Shown: piece by piece, positions 58,569 to 64,000 of the stretch
Position numbering within the stretch: position 1 is the stretch's first letter
How the letters are laid out: each line of letters starts with the position of its first letter
NCBI RefSeq assembly: GCF_014647915.1
Contig: NZ_BMQC01000016.1
Location: 1 to 64,000 of the forward strand
Reading direction: 5' to 3'
DNA length: 64,000 nucleotides
DNA from: Pilimelia terevasa
GTDB lineage: Bacteria; Actinomycetota; Actinomycetes; Mycobacteriales; Micromonosporaceae
The notes under the pieces: model-generated
Told to the model about the DNA's origin: nothing
Databases searched by the model: none
What the model saw: the letters and a program-made list of their open reading frames with translations, nothing else
Program-made: the position numbers and the translations under genes

Positions 58569-59863
58569 GCCACGTCTTCGGCCGCGGCGGCGCCGACGCG
58601 CCGGTCGTGGCGCGCGCCCGCGGCTGCCGGATCTGGGACACCGGCGGGCGCAGCTACCTCGACGCCAGCGGCGGCGCGATCGTCGTCGGCGTCGGGCACG
58701 GCGTGGCCGCCGTCGCCGACGCGGTCGCGGCACAGGCCCGGCAGGTCGCCTACGCCCACGGCACCGTCTTCCGGTCGGCCGTCGTCGAGGAGTACGCCGA
58801 CGCGCTCGCCCCGCTGCTGCCCGTGGACGACCCGCGGGTGTACCCGGTCTCCGGCGGCAGCGAGGCGGTCGAGACGGTCCTGAAGATGGCCCGCGCCTAC
58901 CACCTGGCCCGAGGCGAGGACCGGCACGTCGTCGTCGCCCGCGACGGCGCCTACCACGGCAGCACCCGCGGCGCCCTCGACATCTCTGGCCGCGCGGGCC
59001 TGCGGGCGCCGTACCTGCCCTGGCTGGGCCAGGCGCAGCGGGTCCCCGGCCCGTACGAGTACCGCTGCCCGTTCCCCGACCGGCACCCCGGCGGCTGCGC
59101 CGCCGCCCACGCCGACGCGCTCGCCGCGGTGTGCGCGCGGACCCCCGTGGCGGCATTCGTCGCCGAGCCCGTGGCCGGCGCCGCGCTCGGGGCGTGCGTG
59201 CCGCCCGAGGAGTACTGGCCGCGCATCGCGCAGGTGTGCCGGCGGTACGGGGTGCTGCTGGTCGCCGACGAGGTGATGACCGGCTTCGGGCGGACCGGCG
59301 CGTGGTTCGGGCTGGAGCACTGGGGGGTGCGCGCCGACCTGCTCGCCGCCGGCAAGGGCGCCGGGTCGGGGTACTGGCCGCTGGGGCTGGCCGTGGCCTC
59401 CGGGCGGGTGCACGCGGCGCTGGCCGAGGGCGGGTTCACCCACGGCTTCACGTACTCCCACCACGTGGTCGGCGCCGCCGCCGGCCTCGCCGTCCTGCGC
59501 GAGCTGCGCGACCGGGACCTCGTCGCCGCGTCGGCGGCCCGGGGCGCGGCACTGGCGGCGCGGCTCGGCGAGGCCGTCGGCGGGCACCGGTACGTGGGGG
59601 ACGTGCGGGGGCGGGGGCTGCTCGTCGGCGTCGAGTTCGTCGCCGACCGGCGCACGGCGGCGCCCTTCCCGCGGGCGGCCCGGGTGGCCGAGCGGGTCGT
59701 GGCCGCCGCGCGCGGCGCCGGCGTGCTGGTGTACCCGGGCACGGGGTGCGCCGACGGCACCGACGGCGACCTGATCGTGCTCGGCCCGCCGCTGTGCGTC
59801 ACCGACGACGAGCTGACCGAGATCGTGGCCGGCGTCGCCGCCGCCCTGGCCACGCTGGACTGA
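58565..59863 (+). CDS. Second class III aminotransferase (aspartate-aminotransferase-family annotation)
   Basis: 432 residues from GTG 58565. DASGGAIVVGVGHG, VSGGSEAVETVLKMARAYHL, RDGAYHGSTRGALDISGRAG, ADEVMTGFGRTGAWF and the PLP Lys in LAAGKGAGSGYWPLG. Groups by eye with the class III enzymes that act on beta-alanine, taurine or other omega-amines, and differs clearly from the first aminotransferase. Last gene of the operon, seven bases from the convergent terpene-cyclase-like gene. Confidence 0.87.
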   Translation: MSHVFGRGGADAPVVARARGCRIWDTGGRSYLDASGGAIVVGVGHGVAAVADAVAAQARQVAYAHGTVFRSAVVEEYADALAPLLPVDDPRVYPVSGGSEAVETVLKMARAYHLARGEDRHVVVARDGAYHGSTRGALDISGRAGLRAPYLPWLGQAQRVPGPYEYRCPFPDRHPGGCAAAHADALAAVCARTPVAAFVAEPVAGAALGACVPPEEYWPRIAQVCRRYGVLLVADEVMTGFGRTGAWFGLEHWGVRADLLAAGKGAGSGYWPLGLAVASGRVHAALAEGGFTHGFTYSHHVVGAAAGLAVLRELRDRDLVAASAARGAALAARLGEAVGGHRYVGDVRGRGLLVGVEFVADRRTAAPFPRAARVAERVVAAARGAGVLVYPGTGCADGTDGDLIVLGPPLCVTDDELTEIVAGVAAALATLD

Positions 59864-59870
59864 CGGCGGC

Positions 59871-61739
59871 TCAGTCGCCCCGGGTGTACCGGCCCAGCGC
59901 CCACAGCGGGTAGGCCAGCCGGTAGAGGTCGTGCCGGTAGGGGTCCCCCGCCTCGTCCACGCCGGTGTACTCCGACTCGTCCCAGTCCCCGTCCGGCCGC
60001 TGCCGCCGGACCAGCCAGCCCACCCCGCCGGCCGCGGCGCCGGTCCGCTCGCCGGCCGCGAGCAGGCCGAGGACCGCCCACGCGGTCTGCGACGCGGTGG
60101 CGGTACCGCGGCCGACCCACTCCGGGTCGCGGCGCGCGCGGGGGTCCTCGCCCCAGCCGCCGTCGTCCTGCTGGCGCCGGTCGAGCCAGGTCACGGCCCG
60201 CCGGACCGCCGGGTGCGCCGGCGGGACACCCGCGGCGGCGAGCGCCAGCAGCGCCGCGCCCGTGCCGTGTACGTGGTGCACGCCGCGCCGCCCGCCCCAC
60301 GACCCGTCGCGCTCCTGCTGGCAGAGCAGCCACGCCACGCCGCGGGCCACGGCCGCGGTACCGCCGTGCCCCAGCCGGCACAGCGCCTCCAGCACCGGCG
60401 CGGTGACGTCGGTCGCGGGCGGGTCCACGTCGGGGAGCAGGCCGTCGCCCAGCAGGCCCGCCCAGCGGCGCGGCCGGCCGCCGTCGGCGCGCGACCAGCC
60501 GCCGTCGGCGTCCTGCATCCCGATCAGCCACGCGGCCGCGCGGGCGGCGGCCGGCCCCAGCCGGTGCGGGTCGCCGGAGCCGCGGACCGCGGGCAGGGCG
60601 AGCAGCACCGCCGCGGTGTCGGCGGCGTCCGGGCTGCCGTCGTTGTCGCAGTCGGCGGCCCAGCCGCCGGGCGTCACGTGCGGCCGCCGCTGCTGCCAGT
60701 CACCGGGCCGGCGGACCTCCTCGTCGCGCAGCCAGCACGCCGCGCGGACCACGCCGGGGTCGGCGGCCGGGGTACCGGCGGCGCCCAGTGCCCGCAGCGC
60801 CAGGGCGGTGTCGCGGACCGCCGACCGGCAGCCGGCGACCTCCCGCACGGGACCGTCCGGACCCGGCACCACCCGGACCCCGCGGTCGAGGGCAGCCAGT
60901 CCCCGGACGACCACCGGCTCCCCCACGCAGTGCCCGAGGCCGTGCAGGGCGACCAGCGCCCACACCGTCTGCCCCCGGCCGCCCCAGGAGCCGTCGCCCT
61001 CCTGCCGCGCGAGCAGCCAGTCGGCGGCCAGCCGCAGCGCCCGCGCCCGCCGGCCCCGCGGCGGCCGCCGGCCGTACCGACGCCACGCCCGCGCGGCCAG
61101 GCCGCCGACCCCGCCGGGACCCGTCGGCGGCGGGTGCGGCGAGTCCAGTTCGGCCAGGTCGAACGGCAGCGCTGCCACCGGCCGGACCGCGCCGACCACC
61201 GCCAGCGCCACCGCCGTCCGGCGCGCCCGGCACGACCAGTCCCCGAGCCGCACCGGCGCCCCGCGGCCCAGCAGCAGCAACTCCACCGGCGCGGCGGGCA
61301 GCCGGTCGTACGGCCACAGCCCGCACACCGCCAGCCAGCCCCGGGCCCGCGCGTCGGCGCGGGCCACGCCGCCGGCCGCCCGCACGTACGCGGCCGCGGC
61401 GGCCATGTGCGGCGCGTCGATCGGGTCGCCGGCCAGCCGCAGCGCGAGGTACGCCTCGACGGTCGCGCCGCGCTCCCCCGGACCGCCCGGGAAGGTCGGC
61501 CAGGTGCCGTTCGGCCGCTGGCGACGTCGGATCGCCCTGGCCGTCGCGGCGGTGTCCTCGGCGGTACGCACGCCGAGCAGTTCCCGCAGCAGCAGGTCCT
61601 CGGCGGCCACCCGGACGTCGGACTCGACCTGCGCCTGCCAGCCGCCGGTCGGGCGCTGGAGCGCGGCGAGCCGGTCCCGGGCCCGGTCCCGCGCCGCGTC
61701 CGCCGCCGTACCGGCCAGTCCGACCGCGCTCACCGCCAT
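59871..61739 (-). CDS. Squalene-hopene-cyclase-like protein with DAAD in place of DxDD
   Basis: 622 residues. Many QW-type repeats of prenyltransferase/triterpene-cyclase proteins: QRPNGTW, RQEGDGSWGG, MQDADGGW, QQERDGSWGG, QQDDGGW and RQRPDGDWD, with helices between. The region aligned with the squalene-hopene cyclase acid motif (DVDDTA) reads PDAADTAAVLL (Asp371-Ala-Ala-Asp374), so the central catalytic Asp is absent. GGW and CDNDG just upstream support the alignment. Could be an inactive or altered cyclase, or a prenyl-binding protein. No phytoene/squalene synthase or hopanoid genes are nearby. Confidence 0.8.
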   Translation of the reverse strand: MAVSAVGLAGTAADAARDRARDRLAALQRPTGGWQAQVESDVRVAAEDLLLRELLGVRTAEDTAATARAIRRRQRPNGTWPTFPGGPGERGATVEAYLALRLAGDPIDAPHMAAAAAYVRAAGGVARADARARGWLAVCGLWPYDRLPAAPVELLLLGRGAPVRLGDWSCRARRTAVALAVVGAVRPVAALPFDLAELDSPHPPPTGPGGVGGLAARAWRRYGRRPPRGRRARALRLAADWLLARQEGDGSWGGRGQTVWALVALHGLGHCVGEPVVVRGLAALDRGVRVVPGPDGPVREVAGCRSAVRDTALALRALGAAGTPAADPGVVRAACWLRDEEVRRPGDWQQRRPHVTPGGWAADCDNDGSPDAADTAAVLLALPAVRGSGDPHRLGPAAARAAAWLIGMQDADGGWSRADGGRPRRWAGLLGDGLLPDVDPPATDVTAPVLEALCRLGHGGTAAVARGVAWLLCQQERDGSWGGRRGVHHVHGTGAALLALAAAGVPPAHPAVRRAVTWLDRRQQDDGGWGEDPRARRDPEWVGRGTATASQTAWAVLGLLAAGERTGAAAGGVGWLVRRQRPDGDWDESEYTGVDEAGDPYRHDLYRLAYPLWALGRYTRGD

Positions 61740-61945
61740 GCCGCCACCCCGCCCTCGCCCCGGCCGGCAGACCCCGCCACCTGCCCGCAGACTAAGGCCC
61801 GCGACAAGCGGCCAGGGCGCCGTTCACCCGCCACCACCCCCGCGGGGCCGACCGCGCCGCGGCGACATCCGGTCGAGCCGGGAATCCACGGACGAAAACG
61901 AGCCGGCCTGCCAGCCGGTGCCTCCGGTGGGGCCTGCCGGGAGAA

Positions 61946-61989
61946 CGGGTGAGGGGCAGGTCACCACACGGTGGCCTGCCCCTCACCCG
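61946..61989 (-). terminator. Long hairpin after the secreted peptidase gene
   Basis: 15 perfect base pairs (61946-61960 with 61975-61989), extended by four further pairs and one G-T around an ACAC loop. It lies 6 bases past the stop of the peptidase on the minus strand; the strongest hairpin in the window. Confidence 0.7.
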
Positions 61990-61995
61990 CATCGG

Positions 61996-63549
61996 TCAGT
62001 AGCGGGGCATGATCTCCAGCGGGTCGTCCGCGGGGGCGAACGCCGTCATCGACGCGACCGGCTTCTTGGCCGGCTTGCACTGGAGGTCGGACTCGCCGCC
62101 CGGCTGGCGGGCCGGCAGCGTGCCGGAGCGCAGGTACTCGGCGATCGGGTTGTCCACGCACAGGTTGCCGCGCAGCGACGTCGAGTGGCTGGTGCCGCCC
62201 GGGCTGCTGATCAGCGACGAGTTCGGGAAGATCCGCCGCGCCTCCAGCGCGCCCTCGTACGGGGTGGCGCCGTCCTGCTCCTCACTGATGATCAGGACCG
62301 GCGGGGCCTGGGCCGGGTCGATCTCGACCGGCTGGCCCGCCTTGGCGGGCCAGGTCAGGCACGGCGCGTTGTACCAGGCGTTCGCCCACGTGTAGAACGG
62401 CGCCTTCTTGTGGGTGGCCCAGTTGTCGACCCGCCAGGTCTTGAACTTCTGCGGCCACTGCACGTCGGTGCACTGGGTGGCCGCGTACATGGCGTAGCCG
62501 TTGTCGTCGCCGGGGCCGTTGGCGTTGTCGTACGCCGTCTTGATCGCGGCGGCGTCCTGCTTGTTCGCCCACAGGCTGAACGCCTTGGCGATCGCGTTCC
62601 AGCGGCTCTGGCTGTACCCCGCCGGCAGGAACGCGTCGGCGAACTCGCTGGGGCCGATGAGCCCGCCGGCCGGCTTGCCGGCCAGTGCCGCCCTGGTGGC
62701 GTAGTAGCGCTTGCTGACCTCGCCGCCGGAGGCGCCGAGCCCGAACACCTTGTCGTTGCGCCCGATCCAGGCGAAGAACTGCTGGATGTTGCCCTCGAAG
62801 GCGACGTCCTGGTTCAGGTTGGCGCGGTACCAGACGTTGCGGTGGTCGACGACGCCGTCGATCACCATGCGGCGGATCCGCTCGGGGTACATGGTGGCGT
62901 ACACCTGGGCGAGGTAGGTGCCGTACGAGAAGCCGTAGTAGTTGATCTTCTCGGCGCCCAGCGCCTTGCGGATCGTCTCCATGTCGCGGACGGTGTCCGT
63001 GGTCTTCGCGTGCTCCAGCAGGCGGCCGCCGACCTTGCCGCACGCCTGGCTGTAGCCGGCCGCCTTGGCGAGGTTGGCCTGCTCGATCTCGGGCGTGGTC
63101 GGCAGGTACTCCGGCCGGTTGTACGTGAAGTAGTTCGGGTCGCAGGTCAGGGCCGGCTTGCTGCTGCCCACCCCGCGCGGGTCGAAGCCGATCCAGTCGT
63201 AGGCTTCGCCCACCTTGGCGGGCACCCGCCCGCCGAGCAGGCTCATGGTGAGGCCGGAGCCGCCCGGGCCGCCCGGGTTCACCAGGATCGGGCCCTGCGC
63301 CTGCGCGTCCGGCGTCTTGTGCCGGATCCGCGAGACGGCGAGCTGGATCTTCTCGCCGTCCGGCGCGGCGTAGTCCAGCGGCGCCTCGACGTAGCCGCAC
63401 TCGGCGCCGGCCTTGGCCAGCGACTCGACGGTGCAGGGCTGCCAGTCCACCGCGGCGGCCGGCGCGGGCGCGGCGGCGGCCGGCGACGCGAAGGTCAGCC
63501 CGGCCACGGCCACGCACACCGCCGACACGCTCGATGCAATTTTCCGCAT
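61996..63549 (-). CDS. Secreted alpha/beta-hydrolase, tripeptidyl-aminopeptidase type
   Basis: 517 residues from ATG 63549 (GGGGAG 3 bases upstream). Signal peptide (about 1-27, SPAAAAP). Ser208 in YYGFSYGTYLA is the nucleophile, the acid is in SEEQDGATPYEG, and the His in GGTSHSTSLRG. GGPGGSG near 95 forms the oxyanion region. This set matches Streptomyces SlpD/SlpE/Tap-type proteases that trim propeptides. Paired cysteines throughout fit export. Confidence 0.9.
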   Translation of the reverse strand: MRKIASSVSAVCVAVAGLTFASPAAAAPAPAAAVDWQPCTVESLAKAGAECGYVEAPLDYAAPDGEKIQLAVSRIRHKTPDAQAQGPILVNPGGPGGSGLTMSLLGGRVPAKVGEAYDWIGFDPRGVGSSKPALTCDPNYFTYNRPEYLPTTPEIEQANLAKAAGYSQACGKVGGRLLEHAKTTDTVRDMETIRKALGAEKINYYGFSYGTYLAQVYATMYPERIRRMVIDGVVDHRNVWYRANLNQDVAFEGNIQQFFAWIGRNDKVFGLGASGGEVSKRYYATRAALAGKPAGGLIGPSEFADAFLPAGYSQSRWNAIAKAFSLWANKQDAAAIKTAYDNANGPGDDNGYAMYAATQCTDVQWPQKFKTWRVDNWATHKKAPFYTWANAWYNAPCLTWPAKAGQPVEIDPAQAPPVLIISEEQDGATPYEGALEARRIFPNSSLISSPGGTSHSTSLRGNLCVDNPIAEYLRSGTLPARQPGGESDLQCKPAKKPVASMTAFAPADDPLEIMPRY

Positions 63550-63700
63550 ACTCTCCCCAGGTCTTCCTTGTGATGCGGCGCGTTGTCATTCGGATCGAAC
63601 GGCGCGGATATTACCGTGCACGGGCCGACCTGCGGCCCTCCGCCGACGAATCGACGTGCGGCAATCGGCCAGGTCGCCGATCGTTTGCCCGTAATATCGT

Positions 63701-64000
63701 TTATCGCACCGAATCGGCGTCGCCGAGCGGCCGGCGGCCGGGGCGCAGCAGCGAGTGCCGGTAGCTGTAGCCGAAGTAGACCGCCAGGCCCAGGAGCAGC
63801 CAGACCGCGAAGCGCAGCCAGGTGGTCGCCGTGAGGAACGTGATCAGCCACAGGGAGAACACCACGCCGACCGCCGGCACCAGCGGCATCAGCGGGGTGC
63901 GGAACGTGCGCGGCAGCTCCGGCCGGCGGTACCGCAGCACCGTGACCGCCACGCACACGACCACGAACGCGGCGAGGATGCCGATGTTGGTCAGCTCGGC
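63701..64000 (-). CDS. APC-family amino-acid permease, C-terminal part (partial)
   Basis: The 99 codons in the window read NIGILAAFVVVCVAVTVLRY, then RRPELPRTFRTPLMPLVPAVG, and two hydrophobic helices ending in a basic HSLLRPGRRPLG tail and a TAA at 63701. The RRPELPRTFR loop is typical of YfnA/CAT-type amino-acid permeases between late membrane helices. The rest lies beyond 64000. The intergenic gap to the peptidase (63550-63700) is AT-richer and holds no gene. Confidence 0.85.
   Translation of the reverse strand, partial: AELTNIGILAAFVVVCVAVTVLRYRRPELPRTFRTPLMPLVPAVGVVFSLWLITFLTATTWLRFAVWLLLGLAVYFGYSYRHSLLRPGRRPLGDADSVR

Overview
The window is very GC-rich actinobacterial chromosome. An SsgB-type sporulation protein, a DUF574 methyltransferase, an XRE regulator with a DUF5753 tail, GTG starts and many 1 to 4 base start/stop overlaps point to a sporulating filamentous actinomycete. 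My reading is the Micromonosporaceae, from remembered similarity of SsgB and other proteins; the genus is not resolved. No rRNA, CRISPR array or replication origin was seen. There is one tRNA gene, tRNA-Val(CAC).

Layout. 0-0.9 kb: the edge of an IS3-like element abutting the remains of a catalase gene. 0.9-5.3 kb: prepilin-like surface proteins (one with ricin-type lectin repeats, one frameshifted) and a secreted beta-propeller. 5.5-10.8 kb: a DedA-like membrane protein, then a compact exopolysaccharide-type cluster (GT2 synthase, UDP-GlcNAc 2-epimerase, DUF2334 deacetylase-like protein). 10.9-17.0 kb: a minus-strand stressosome operon, rsbR-rsbS-rsbT, followed by an ATPase/PP2C fusion, a sensor kinase and a response-regulator phosphatase, all overlapping or nearly so. 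17.2-23.4 kb: secreted PKD-type protein, alpha/beta hydrolase, M43 metalloprotease, a frameshifted DUF4360 gene and an RCC1 propeller. 23.7-33.0 kb: Tex, an orphan MazF-like protein, a TauE-type exporter, a secreted subtilisin, a methyltransferase and a hybrid PAS kinase. 33.0-34.7 kb: a cobalamin riboswitch followed by cbtB, cbtA and a phosphatase-like gene. 34.8-36.5 kb: secreted cyclophilin and a sugar-nucleotide epimerase.

36.5-38.2 kb is a small stretch of lower GC ending exactly at the 3' end of tRNA-Val. It carries an XRE regulator and two microproteins and looks like the remains of an integrated element. 38.3-50.9 kb holds a PGPGW membrane protein, ssgB, an Rrf2 regulator, zwf, an ArsC-like protein, a secreted protein-arginine deiminase, and metabolic and hypothetical genes including an M28 peptidase.

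51.2-61.7 kb is the most interesting metabolic block. A five-gene plus-strand operon (aldehyde dehydrogenase, class III aminotransferase, both CoA-transferase subunits, second class III aminotransferase) is divergent from an overlapping FAD-monooxygenase and MBL-hydrolase pair. It runs head-on into a squalene-hopene-cyclase-like gene whose DxDD motif reads DAAD. The window ends with a secreted tripeptidyl-aminopeptidase-type hydrolase and the C-terminus of an amino-acid permease.

Two genes (PilW-like at 3.3 kb, DUF4360 at 21.5 kb) are each broken by one apparent missing G. They may be pseudogenes or sequencing errors. Several convergent gene pairs share long GC-rich hairpins that probably act as two-way terminators.
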